Assembly: GCA_964550935.1 (NCBI GenBank)
Contig: CAZKBB010000004.1
Location: 1 to 64,000 of the forward strand
Length of the DNA: 64,000 nucleotides
Direction: 5' to 3'
DNA from: JBCBSP01 sp964550935
GTDB taxonomy: Bacteria > Pseudomonadota > Alphaproteobacteria > Caulobacterales > Maricaulaceae
Each line of letters starts with the position of its first letter. Position 1 is the first letter of the stretch. Below the pieces are notes generated by a model. The model had not been told where the DNA came from, did no database searches, and saw nothing but the letters and a program-made list of their open reading frames with translations. The translations under genes were made by a program, and so were the position numbers. This document shows positions 17,021 to 25,644 of this stretch, in pieces.

Positions 17021-17091
17021 GTCCGGGAATTCATGGATTGAGCGCTGAACTCCCGGACGCGGCGAAGCCGCGATCCGGGACCTCGGGGCGG
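17021..17091 (+). repeat. Dispersed intergenic repeat, copy 2 (71 bp)
   Basis: This copy has the same architecture and orientation as 667-740. The arms GTCCGGGAATTCA (17021-17033) and TGAACTCCCGGAC (17046-17058) are identical to copy 1, followed by GCGGCgaaGCCGC and the CCGGGACCT tail. Only the loop between the arms differs. It lies 10 bp beyond the stop codon of the leftward HMG-CoA reductase gene, again at a gene 3' end. Confidence 0.75.
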
Positions 17092-17101
17092 ACGAGCGCG
17101 C

Positions 17102-18310
17102 CTACCGGTTGCGCCCCAGCCGGTCGTGGCTCTCCACCCAGTCTCCGGCGACCGCGGCCCCGGCGAGGCTGACCTCGCCGGCGAGCACGGTCGCGGCGCA
17201 GATCTCGATGAAGCGTCCCACTTTGCCCTCGCCGCGGCAGCCCAGCACGTCGAGGCACTCGCCTTGCGTGGGTAGCCCCGTCCCGCCGCCGAACGTCGCC
17301 ACGATCAGCGCAGGCAGGGTGATCGACCAGTAATAGGCCGGCTCGCCCGTCTCGGGATCGTCCTCCACGCGCACATAGGTGATCGCGGCGTGGCTTTCGG
17401 CGACGTTGGCCGCGTCCTGCCCTGTCGCGATGAACAGCGCGGCGAGCGCGTTGGCCGCGTGCATGCCGTTATTGGCCGATCCGGCCATGACCGAGCCCGC
17501 GAACGAGTTCAGCCGCGCCCGAAACAACTCCGCCGCGGGCGCGCCGACCCGCTCGCGCAGCACCCGGTCGGGGATGCGGGCCTCGGCGATGACGCGCGCG
17601 CCGCGCGAGTGCAGCACGTTCAGCTGGGAGTGCTTCTTGTCGGTGTCCATCGCCCCGGAGAGCGTGTAGCGCGCCCCGCCCGGGTGATGGTCCGCGATCC
17701 AACGGCACGCCGCGTCCGCGGCCTTGCCGGCCATGTTCTGACCGGCCGCGTCGCCGGTCTCGAAGTTGAAGCGCACATGGAGCATCGGGCCGACCGCATA
17801 GCGCTCCAGATGGGAGAGCCTGGCCACCGACGAGCTCGCTTCGGCCGCCGCGCGCACCCCGTCCATGTTCTGACCGAGCCAGGCGGAGAAGTCCCGCGCC
17901 CCGCGCGCGTCATCGAAGTGGAAGACCGGCGCGCGCTGCATGTAGCGCTCGTGGATCGTGGTCTTCACCCCGCCGGCCTCGGTCAGGATGCGCATGCCAC
18001 GGTTATAGCTGGCGACCAGCGTGCCTTCCGCGGTGGCGAGCGGCACGTAGACGTCCTCATCGAGATGTTCGCCGCGCACTCTCAAGGGTCCGGCGAGCCC
18101 GATCGGGACCTGGGCCGCGCCGATGAAGTTCTCCACATTGCCGCGCGCGGCCTCGGGGTCGAAGGAGTAGGCGCCGACATGGCTGAGCCGGGCGCCGGAC
18201 TTGGCCTCGACGAAGGCGCGGCGCTCATCGGCGATCTCGCGCGTGTAGTCGTTCTCAGTCGAGCGCGGCACGCGCTCGCGCACGTCGTTGGGTCGCGGGC
18301 GATCGGTCAC
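17102..18310 (-). CDS. Class I-type hydroxymethylglutaryl-CoA reductase
   Basis: HMG-CoA reductase converts HMG-CoA to mevalonate with two reduced pyridine nucleotides. The 402-residue soluble protein carries class I landmarks in order: VENFIGAAQVPIGLAGPL, TAEGTLVASYNRG (catalytic Glu95), GDAAGQNM, TDKK (Lys225), GQDAANVAES, and WVESH near the end (His395). It therefore looks catalytically complete and resembles the archaeal/eukaryotic catalytic domain rather than the degradative class II enzyme. Alphaproteobacteria normally make isoprenoids by the MEP route, and no other mevalonate gene is in this window, so its role is unclear. It starts 2 bp after the DUF2855 gene, so the two form an operon. 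Confidence 0.9.
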   Translation of the reverse strand: MTDRPRPNDVRERVPRSTENDYTREIADERRAFVEAKSGARLSHVGAYSFDPEAARGNVENFIGAAQVPIGLAGPLRVRGEHLDEDVYVPLATAEGTLVASYNRGMRILTEAGGVKTTIHERYMQRAPVFHFDDARGARDFSAWLGQNMDGVRAAAEASSSVARLSHLERYAVGPMLHVRFNFETGDAAGQNMAGKAADAACRWIADHHPGGARYTLSGAMDTDKKHSQLNVLHSRGARVIAEARIPDRVLRERVGAPAAELFRARLNSFAGSVMAGSANNGMHAANALAALFIATGQDAANVAESHAAITYVRVEDDPETGEPAYYWSITLPALIVATFGGGTGLPTQGECLDVLGCRGEGKVGRFIEICAATVLAGEVSLAGAAVAGDWVESHDRLGRNR

Positions 18311-18312
18311 GA

Positions 18313-19389
18313 TCAGGCCGCCTCGACGCTGATCGCGGCCGAGGCCGGCGCTTGGTTGGCGACGAGTTGTCGGTAGGCTTCAAGCGCGCCGTCGGCGCCG
18401 TCCATCTCCACGGTGTCGAACAGGGCGTGCGCCGCCTCTGAAAAGCCCGCCCAGGCGGTGGAATAGCGGCGCGCAAACTCAGCCCCGCCCCACTCGGCGA
18501 TGCGTTTCGCGGCGTGGTCTGGCGCGAAGAAGAAGACCGGCTTCGGCCCGGGCAGGTCGCGCGCCGGGGCCGACGCCTCCCAGTGCGCCGCGCCGACGCG
18601 GATATTCGCGGCGAGCCGGTCGCCGAGCGCGCCGTGCACGGCCGCGTTCACGCCCGCATCGCCGGCGAAGTCGATCAGGATGCGCTTCGGCTCGGGGCCG
18701 AGCCCGGCGAGGTCGTCATAGAGCGCAATCGTATCGTAGAAGCCGGTGCGCTCGACGAAGGGTTTCGAGCGCGGCGAGGTCATCGCCTCGATGTCCACGC
18801 CCTCCGGCCGGTCCGCGCCCAGACACCAGGCGAGCGCGAGCGCGGTCTTGCTCGACGCGCTCGTCAGGCTGACGCGCTTCGCGCCCTCGAAGCCGATCTC
18901 GCGCAGATGCAGATCGATCAGCCAGCTGGTCAGGAAGAGCGGCTGGAGCGCCTGCTGGAACTGTTCGCGGTCAGGGTCGTAGGCCGGGTCGCCGGAACAG
19001 CGGCGATACTGGTTGTAGGCGGCCGGCAGCTCGGCGCGGTGCGCGCTGGCGTCGATGAAGCCCCCCGGCGTGATCTTCACCGGCTGGACGATGAGTTTGT
19101 CGGCGGCGGGGAAATAGCCGTAGATGCGCTCGCCGGTCTCAAGCCCCTCGACGGTGGTCTCGGCGACCTCGGCGAAGCCCCAGACCGGCAGGCGCCCGCC
19201 GTCCTCGGCGGGGAAGAAATCCCAGTAGCGCATCGCCTCGCCGAACACGGCGTAGGTGATGTTGTTGGCCGTCAGCGCGAAGCGGCGCACCGCGAGGCGG
19301 ACCTCGCCCGGCTGAAGCGCGCGCGGCGCGGTCTCCGCCAGAAAGGCCCGAGTGATGTCGCCCTTGTCGATGCTCAACGCCCAGCCCAT
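18313..19389 (-). CDS. DUF2855 family protein (MDR-like)
   Basis: The protein has about 358 residues and resembles the DUF2855 family, distant relatives of medium-chain dehydrogenases. An N-terminal region (FALTANNITYAVFGEAMRYWDFFP) is followed by GERIYGYFPAADKL and a possible nucleotide-binding middle part (RVSLTSASSKTALALAWCL). No classical GxGxxG is seen. The function of the family is not established. It lies directly upstream of the HMG-CoA reductase gene with a 2-bp gap, which hints at a shared lipid or isoprenoid-related task. The ATG at 19389 has GAGG six bases upstream; 19399-19401 is an alternative start. Confidence 0.78.
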   Translation of the reverse strand: MGWALSIDKGDITRAFLAETAPRALQPGEVRLAVRRFALTANNITYAVFGEAMRYWDFFPAEDGGRLPVWGFAEVAETTVEGLETGERIYGYFPAADKLIVQPVKITPGGFIDASAHRAELPAAYNQYRRCSGDPAYDPDREQFQQALQPLFLTSWLIDLHLREIGFEGAKRVSLTSASSKTALALAWCLGADRPEGVDIEAMTSPRSKPFVERTGFYDTIALYDDLAGLGPEPKRILIDFAGDAGVNAAVHGALGDRLAANIRVGAAHWEASAPARDLPGPKPVFFFAPDHAAKRIAEWGGAEFARRYSTAWAGFSEAAHALFDTVEMDGADGALEAYRQLVANQAPASAAISVEAA

Positions 19390-19541
19390 GGCCGACCTCA
19401 TGCGTTCGCTGCGTATGGGCCGGGGAGGGTCCCCGTCTTCGCCTGCGCGCGCAAGCCGTGCCTGCGCCTTTTGCGCGTGCGTGAAATCGTCTAAGACGCG
19501 CGCTCGCCCGAGACGCCCACGCCTGTGCCGGACCCGCCGCC

Positions 19542-22133
19542 ATGAAAGCCTTTCCCAAGAAGTACAAGCCCGCCGAGGCCGAAGCCGCCTGCGCCGCGCG
19601 CTGGGCCGAGGACGAGGCGTTCCGCTGGGACCAGGACGCGCTGGCCGGTCAGGACTACGTCATCGACACCCCGCCCCCGACCGTGTCCGGCACGCTCCAT
19701 GTGGGCCACGTGTACTCCTACACCCAGGCCGACATCATGGCCCGCTATATGCGCATGAGCGGCCGCAACGTGCTCTACCCGATCGGCTGGGACGACAACG
19801 GCCTGCCGACCGAGCGCCTGGTGGAGAAGGTCAAGAAGGTTCGCGGCGGGACGATGCCGCGCGAGGACTTCGTCGCCCTGTGCCGCGAGGTCATCCCCGA
19901 GTACGAGCAGCAGTTCCGCGACCTGTTCACCCGCCTCGCCCTTTCGGTGGACTGGAGCCGGGAATATCAGACCATCTCCGACGAAAGCCGCACGGTCTCC
20001 CAGCTCTCCTTCATCGACCTGTTCCGCAAGGGTCTTCTGGAGCGGCGCATGGAGCCCACGCTGTGGGATCCGGCCGACCGCACCGCGATCGCCCAGGCCG
20101 AGGTCGAGGAGATCGAGCGCGAGGGCAAGCTGAACCACATCCCCTTCGAGATCGAAGGCGGCGGCGAGCCGGCCGTGATCGCCACGACGCGCCCTGAGCT
20201 GATCGGCGGATGCGGCGCGCTGATGATCCACCCCGACCACCCGCGCGCGGGCGAGCTGATCGGCAAGCGCGCGATCACCCCGCTCTACAAAGTCCCCGTC
20301 CCGATCCTGGCCGAAGACACGGTCGACCCGGAGAAGGGCACCGGGATCGTGATGTGCTGCACCTTCGGCGACGTCACAGACATCCAGTGGTGGCGCGCCC
20401 ACAAACTGCCCCTGCGCCTGGTGATCGACCAGGCCGGCAAGATGGCCGAGGCCCTGCCGATCGGCTCCGACGACTGGCCGACCCTGGACGCCGAGGAGGC
20501 CGACGCCACGGTCAAGGCGCTCGCCGGTCTGAAGGCGGCCAAGGCCAAAGAGGCGATCCTGGAGATGCTTCAGGCGCGCGGTCTGGTCCTGAAGCAGGAG
20601 ACCACCCACCAGGTGATCCCGGTCGCGGAGCGTTCGGGCGCGCCGCTGGAGATCATCGTCACGCCGCAATGGTTCATCCGCACGCTCGACTTCAAGGATC
20701 AGATCCTGGCCAAGGGCCGCGAGATCACGTGGAAGCCGGAATATATGCGCCAGCGCTTCGAAAGCTGGGTCGAGGGGCTGAAGTGGGACTGGTCGATCTC
20801 GCGCCAGCGCCATTTCGGCGTGCCGCTGCCGGTCTGGTATTCGCGCCGGCCCGGCGAGGAGGGGAAAATCCTCGTCGCCGATCCGGACCAGCTGCCGGTC
20901 GATCCCACGACCGACCTGCCCGCCGGCTACGCCGCCGACGAGGTGGAGCGCGAAAGCGACGTCATGGACACCTGGGCCACCTCGTCGGTCTCGCCGCAGC
21001 TGGTCACGCGCACGGTGTCGGACGAGCTGGGCCTCGACCACGAGGCGCATTCACGCCTGTTCCCGATGAGCCTGAGACCCCAGGCCCACGAGATCATCCG
21101 CACCTGGGCCTTCTACACCATCGTCAAGGCGCTTCATCACCAGAACGATTTGCCCTGGCGCACGATCGCCATCTCCGGCTGGTGCCTGGCCGGGGACGGG
21201 GAGAAGATGTCCAAGTCCAAGGGCAACGTCGTCGACCCGATCAAGCTGTTGGACGAGTACGGCGCCGACGTGGTCCGCTACTGGACCGGCACCTCAAGGC
21301 TCGGCCACGACACGGTTCTGTCCCAGAACACGCTCCAGCAGGGCAAGCGCCTGGTCAACAAGCTGTGGAACGCGGTCAAGCTGGCCCATTTCGCGCTCAA
21401 TGACGCCGGCGCGCCGGTCGAGGTCACCACGCCGAAGGGCGATATCGAGTCCGGCGCGGTCAGCCATCCGCTCGACCGCTGGCTTCTGTCCAAGCTCGCC
21501 GACACGGTGCGCCGGGCCACCGACGCCTTCGAGGCCTATGAGTACGCCCAGGCGCTGCGCGCGATCGAGGATTTCTTCTGGCGCACCTATTGCGACAACT
21601 ATCTGGAGATCGTTAAGCGGCGCACGCGCTTTGACGGCTCGCCGAACGCCGAGCAGCAATCCGCGCTGATTACGCTCGCCCACGCGTCGGACGCGCTGGT
21701 GCGCCTGTTCGCGCCCTTCCTGCCTTATGTCACCGACATGCTGCACGACATCATGACCGGGCAGGGCGACACGCCCGTGCGCACCATCCACGCGCGCGGC
21801 GCCTGGCCGAGCCTGGACGATCAGGCCGAGACCGGGCTGTTCGCGGCCGAGGGCGAGGCGTTCGTGGCGATCCTGGCCGGCGCGCGCAAGGTGAAGTCCG
21901 AGCTTCAGGTCTCGCCCAAGGCGCCGGTGGAGACCCTCGCCGTGATCGCCGAGGGCGCTGACAGCGTCGAGGCGCTGATCGGACCGACCGCGCAGGACCT
22001 CGCCGCGGTGATGAGCGCGGGCGAGGTCACCCTCGCCGCCGCCGCCCCGGCCGGCGCGAACCAGGCCCTGTCGCCGGAGGATGACCGCTTCACGGTGGCG
22101 CTGGTGATGGCCGATCAGGCCGAGGCCGGTTAG
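19542..22133 (+). CDS. valS: Valyl-tRNA synthetase, archaeal/rickettsial type
   Basis: The 863-residue class I synthetase has HVGH (His53) as the HIGH motif and KMSKS from Lys555. The editing domain lies between, with ATTRPELIGGCGAL. The text around the motifs (DTPPPTVSGTLHVGHVYSYT, MCCTFGDVTDIQWW, ERSGAPLEI, SSVSPQL, RPQAHEIIRTWAFYT) matches the short archaeal-genre ValRS known from Rickettsia, rather than the roughly 950-residue bacterial form with a long C-terminal coiled coil. The 863-residue length agrees, and no coiled-coil tail is evident. It is a single gene whose stop overlaps the stop of the convergent histidine kinase gene by 4 bp. Confidence 0.93.
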   Translation: MKAFPKKYKPAEAEAACAARWAEDEAFRWDQDALAGQDYVIDTPPPTVSGTLHVGHVYSYTQADIMARYMRMSGRNVLYPIGWDDNGLPTERLVEKVKKVRGGTMPREDFVALCREVIPEYEQQFRDLFTRLALSVDWSREYQTISDESRTVSQLSFIDLFRKGLLERRMEPTLWDPADRTAIAQAEVEEIEREGKLNHIPFEIEGGGEPAVIATTRPELIGGCGALMIHPDHPRAGELIGKRAITPLYKVPVPILAEDTVDPEKGTGIVMCCTFGDVTDIQWWRAHKLPLRLVIDQAGKMAEALPIGSDDWPTLDAEEADATVKALAGLKAAKAKEAILEMLQARGLVLKQETTHQVIPVAERSGAPLEIIVTPQWFIRTLDFKDQILAKGREITWKPEYMRQRFESWVEGLKWDWSISRQRHFGVPLPVWYSRRPGEEGKILVADPDQLPVDPTTDLPAGYAADEVERESDVMDTWATSSVSPQLVTRTVSDELGLDHEAHSRLFPMSLRPQAHEIIRTWAFYTIVKALHHQNDLPWRTIAISGWCLAGDGEKMSKSKGNVVDPIKLLDEYGADVVRYWTGTSRLGHDTVLSQNTLQQGKRLVNKLWNAVKLAHFALNDAGAPVEVTTPKGDIESGAVSHPLDRWLLSKLADTVRRATDAFEAYEYAQALRAIEDFFWRTYCDNYLEIVKRRTRFDGSPNAEQQSALITLAHASDALVRLFAPFLPYVTDMLHDIMTGQGDTPVRTIHARGAWPSLDDQAETGLFAAEGEAFVAILAGARKVKSELQVSPKAPVETLAVIAEGADSVEALIGPTAQDLAAVMSAGEVTLAAAAPAGANQALSPEDDRFTVALVMADQAEAG

Positions 22134-25100
22134 GCGGCGGCTTCGCTCGCGCCGGCGCGCGCGGCGGGCAGGGTGAAATGGAAGCGCGCGCCCTCGCCGG
22201 GCGTGCTCTCCACCCAGATCTCGCCGCCATGGCGCTCAACGACCTGCTGGCAGATGGCCAGACCGATGCCGGTGCCCTCGTAATCCTCGCGCCCGTGCAG
22301 GCGCTGGAACGGAGCGAAGATCTTCTCCGCGAAGGCCTCGTCGAGCCCGATGCCGTCATCGGCGACGGTGAAGCGCCAGCGATCCTCGTCGCGCTCGGCC
22401 GTCACTTCGATGCGCGGGCCATCGCCCTTGCGATATTTCAGCGCGTTCGAGATCAGGTTCTGGAGCAGCAGACGCAACAGCGCCGGGTCGCCTTCGACCA
22501 TCGGCAGATCGCCCACGCGCACGTCCGCCTGACACTCCGCGATGGGTAGACCCAGCGCCTCGAGCACCTCGGTCGCCATCGCTGAGAGATCGACCGCGAC
22601 CCGCTCCATCTCCCGGCTCGAGGTGCGCGCATAGGCGAGCAAGTCCTCGATCAGACCGCGCATGCGCCCGGCCGCGTCGACAAGATAGTCGAGACTGCGC
22701 TCGCCCTCCGGGTCCAGCTTCGCGCCGTAGCGCCGGCGCACCAGGCTGGCGAAGGCGGAGATCTTGCGCAGGGGCTCCTGCAGGTCGTGCGAGGCGACCG
22801 CGGCGAACCGGTCGAGCTCGCGATTCGTGCGCTCCAGCTCGCCGGCGTGGCGCTGCAGCGCGCGTTCGGCGGCGAGCTTGTCGGTCACGTCGACCAGAAT
22901 GGCGTGGGACTTCAGCGGCTCGCCCGCCGCGTCGCGCTCCAGGCGGGCCGACAGGAGGACGTCGATCACGGCGCCGTCCTTGCGCACCATCTCGTAGTGC
23001 ACGTCGGTGCAGACCCCGTCGCGCCAGAAGGCCGGCAGCACCTCCTCGATCGCGCGTCGGGCGCTCTGTTCGGTCAGGAAGTCCGACGAGCGCCGCCCGA
23101 TCACCTCGTCGCGCTGATAGCCCATGTGCTTGAGCCAGTAATCGGAGACCTGGACGATCGCGCCGGTCATGTCGATCGAGTGCATCATCGCCGGCGTCTG
23201 GCGATAGATGGCCTCCAGCCGCCCGCTCTCCTCGCGCAGCGCCTCGGCGAGGCGGCGCTCCGGGGAGATGTCCACGACCACGCCGGCCGAGCGCAGCGCG
23301 GACCCGTCCTCGGCGAACGCGGTCGGGCGGCCCTGCGCGCGCACCCAGCGCCAGCCGTCCGGCGCGCGCATGCGGAATTCGAATGCGGGATAGGTCTCCC
23401 CGCGCCCCAGACGCAGATGCGCCTCGCGCGTCAGGCCGCGATCCTCGGGATGGACGATGGCGCGCCATTCCTCCGGGCTGACCTCAGCATCGTCGAGCGA
23501 GTGATCGAACCATTTCAGCACCTCGCCCTTCACCGACTGGACGCCGGTGCGGTGGTCGTAGAGCCAGATCCCCACCACGCCGGCGTGGATCGCGTCCTCC
23601 AGGTCGCGCTCGCGTGAAACCAGCTCGGCCTTGAGCGACTCGGTCTCGGTGGCGTCGATCGACACCCCGACCGCGCGCAGGGGCGTTCCGTCCACGTCCC
23701 GGCGCACGACCCGGCCGGTCGAGCGCATGGTGCGCCATTCCCCGAGCGCCGGCGCCCAGACGCGGTATACGGTCGTACACGGCCGATCGCCTGAGGTGAG
23801 GTAAGCCTCACGCGCCTCACTCAGCGCTACGCGGTCGTCAGGATGAACATGGTCCAGCCACTCGTCCATCGAGCGCGCGAGGCGTGCATCCTCGCAGCCG
23901 TGCAACCGCGTGACCAGAGCGCCGGTTGAGATGTTGCGCCCGTTCACCAGATCCATTTCCCAAAAGGCGAGATCGCCGGCTTGGGCGGCGCGGTCGATCA
24001 GCTCGCGGCTTTCTTCAAGCGCGGCCTCCATGCGCCGCGCTTCGCTGATGTCGGAGATGAACCCGGCTGCGCGCAGCGGCGCGCCGTCGGCGTCCTGAAC
24101 AAAAGCGCGCCCGCGCAACTGCAGCCAGCGATAGTCGCCCGCCTCGGCCCGGATGCGGTAGACCGCCTCGACCGTTTCGCCGGAGGCGAGCCCGACCGTG
24201 GCCGCGTCCATCTCGCCTTCTTCGCCCGCGTGAAGGCGCGCGCGCCAGTCCTCGATCGGGAGGACGGCCTCGTGCTCGCCGAGCCCGAGCCGGCGCACCA
24301 CGGCGCCGGTGAGGGTCAGCTCGCGCACCTTGAAGTCATAGCTCCACGCGCTGAGTCCAGCCGCGTCGACCGCCTCGCGCAGCATGATGTCGCGCGAGAA
24401 GCCCCGCGGCGCGCCGCTCGCATCAGCGAGGTCATAGCCGAAGCCCGCAGCCCGCACGCCCGGCCGCGACGGGTCCTCGACCAGGCGGCGACCGAAGCTG
24501 CGCCGGCGGACCCAACCGCGATCCTCGTCTTTGTAACGGTAGAGCTCGTCGAACCGTCCGCCGAACTGCAAGCCCATGAACGCGGAATAGACGCGCTCCA
24601 CGTCGTCGGGATGCAGGCGGGCGCGCCACGCTTCCGGGTCGAACGCCCCCTCATCGGCGGAGAAGTCGTACTCCCACGATTCAAGCCGCGCGCCGGAGAT
24701 CGCTGCGTCAAGCCGCTCCTGAAGCGCGGCGAGCCTCCCTTCGAGCGCGCGCTCCTCGGTGATGTCTCGGGCCACGCCGGTGACCCGTGAGGCGCGCCCG
24801 TCCTCGCCGCGCGCCGCTGCGTGCATTTCCAGGCGCAGCCAACGCGTCTCGTGGCCTTCAAGCGCGACGCGGCAGGCGACAGCGGATGCGCCGCGCCCTT
24901 CGGCTTGAAGCGCTTCAAGCGCGGCCTGGACGGCCGCGCGGTCGTCGCGGTGCAGAGCGCGCAGCCAGTCAGAGCGTGTCGCCGCGCCGTCGGAGCCGGC
25001 GCCGAGAAAATCCGTGAGGCATCCCGAGACGAGCCCGTCGCCGCTGCGCAAGTCGAACGAGAAGGCGCCGTCGCGCGGGCGAGCAAAGGCCTCCGCCACA

Positions 25101-25483
25101 CGCGCCTTGGCGGCCTGACGCGCGAGGGTTCGCGTGCGCTCCTCCTCGGCGGTGCGGATCACAGCCGCCACAAGGCCGGTGTCTTCATCGCGCACGGTGA
25201 AGATTCGCGCGTCGAAAGCGGTGTTGTCAGCGCGCACCAGGCGCGCCGCGTCCGGCGTGGCGGAGGCCTCTCTCCCGCGCGCCCATTTGGCGATCGCCGC
25301 CTCAGCGGGGCGGGCGTAAAAACTCGACAGGGCCTGGCCGACCGCCACGTCGGCCGCAATCGCCAGATCGCGTTCGAAGGCCGGGTTCACCGCTGTGATC
25401 ACGCCGTCGCGATCCAGCACGGCCGCCGCATCAGGCGCGGCGTGGAACAGAGCCTTGAAAATGCCGGGCGCGCCGTCGCTCAT
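22130..25483 (-). CDS. Multi-PAS sensor histidine kinase
   Basis: The 1117-residue protein has no obvious membrane helix, so it is probably cytoplasmic. Six or seven PAS-like modules fill residues 1-885, several ending in the PAC-like pattern (GVARDITEER, GFISDISEARR, GVSIDATETES, GVVVDISPERR). They are followed by HisKA (ASHDLQEPLRKISAF, phosphorylatable His899) and HATPase with NLISNALKYR, ADDGIGLD and GTGIGLAICQQV. The DLQEPLRKI H-box is typical of phytochrome-like or cyanobacterial-style kinases. No response regulator lies next to it, so it is an orphan. The signals sensed are unknown. Confidence 0.92.
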   Translation of the reverse strand: MSDGAPGIFKALFHAAPDAAAVLDRDGVITAVNPAFERDLAIAADVAVGQALSSFYARPAEAAIAKWARGREASATPDAARLVRADNTAFDARIFTVRDEDTGLVAAVIRTAEEERTRTLARQAAKARVAEAFARPRDGAFSFDLRSGDGLVSGCLTDFLGAGSDGAATRSDWLRALHRDDRAAVQAALEALQAEGRGASAVACRVALEGHETRWLRLEMHAAARGEDGRASRVTGVARDITEERALEGRLAALQERLDAAISGARLESWEYDFSADEGAFDPEAWRARLHPDDVERVYSAFMGLQFGGRFDELYRYKDEDRGWVRRRSFGRRLVEDPSRPGVRAAGFGYDLADASGAPRGFSRDIMLREAVDAAGLSAWSYDFKVRELTLTGAVVRRLGLGEHEAVLPIEDWRARLHAGEEGEMDAATVGLASGETVEAVYRIRAEAGDYRWLQLRGRAFVQDADGAPLRAAGFISDISEARRMEAALEESRELIDRAAQAGDLAFWEMDLVNGRNISTGALVTRLHGCEDARLARSMDEWLDHVHPDDRVALSEAREAYLTSGDRPCTTVYRVWAPALGEWRTMRSTGRVVRRDVDGTPLRAVGVSIDATETESLKAELVSRERDLEDAIHAGVVGIWLYDHRTGVQSVKGEVLKWFDHSLDDAEVSPEEWRAIVHPEDRGLTREAHLRLGRGETYPAFEFRMRAPDGWRWVRAQGRPTAFAEDGSALRSAGVVVDISPERRLAEALREESGRLEAIYRQTPAMMHSIDMTGAIVQVSDYWLKHMGYQRDEVIGRRSSDFLTEQSARRAIEEVLPAFWRDGVCTDVHYEMVRKDGAVIDVLLSARLERDAAGEPLKSHAILVDVTDKLAAERALQRHAGELERTNRELDRFAAVASHDLQEPLRKISAFASLVRRRYGAKLDPEGERSLDYLVDAAGRMRGLIEDLLAYARTSSREMERVAVDLSAMATEVLEALGLPIAECQADVRVGDLPMVEGDPALLRLLLQNLISNALKYRKGDGPRIEVTAERDEDRWRFTVADDGIGLDEAFAEKIFAPFQRLHGREDYEGTGIGLAICQQVVERHGGEIWVESTPGEGARFHFTLPAARAGASEAAA

Positions 25484-25644
25484 GGGGGTCCAGTGCTTTG
25501 CTTTCCGCCCGAATAGGTGCGATTCGAGAAAAACCGGGTTAACGCCGACTGATTGAGCGGGCGCCGGGGATGCTGGTCAAGATCGCTGCAGGCGTTAGGC
25601 TGGCCGCCGACATCTTGAGATCAAAGAGCGCCGGAGCTGACGCC

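Noticed and set aside
25541..25569. TTAA-containing CtrA-like site before the double-ATPase gene
   Set aside because: Only one TTAA half is present; the second half at the required spacing is missing.
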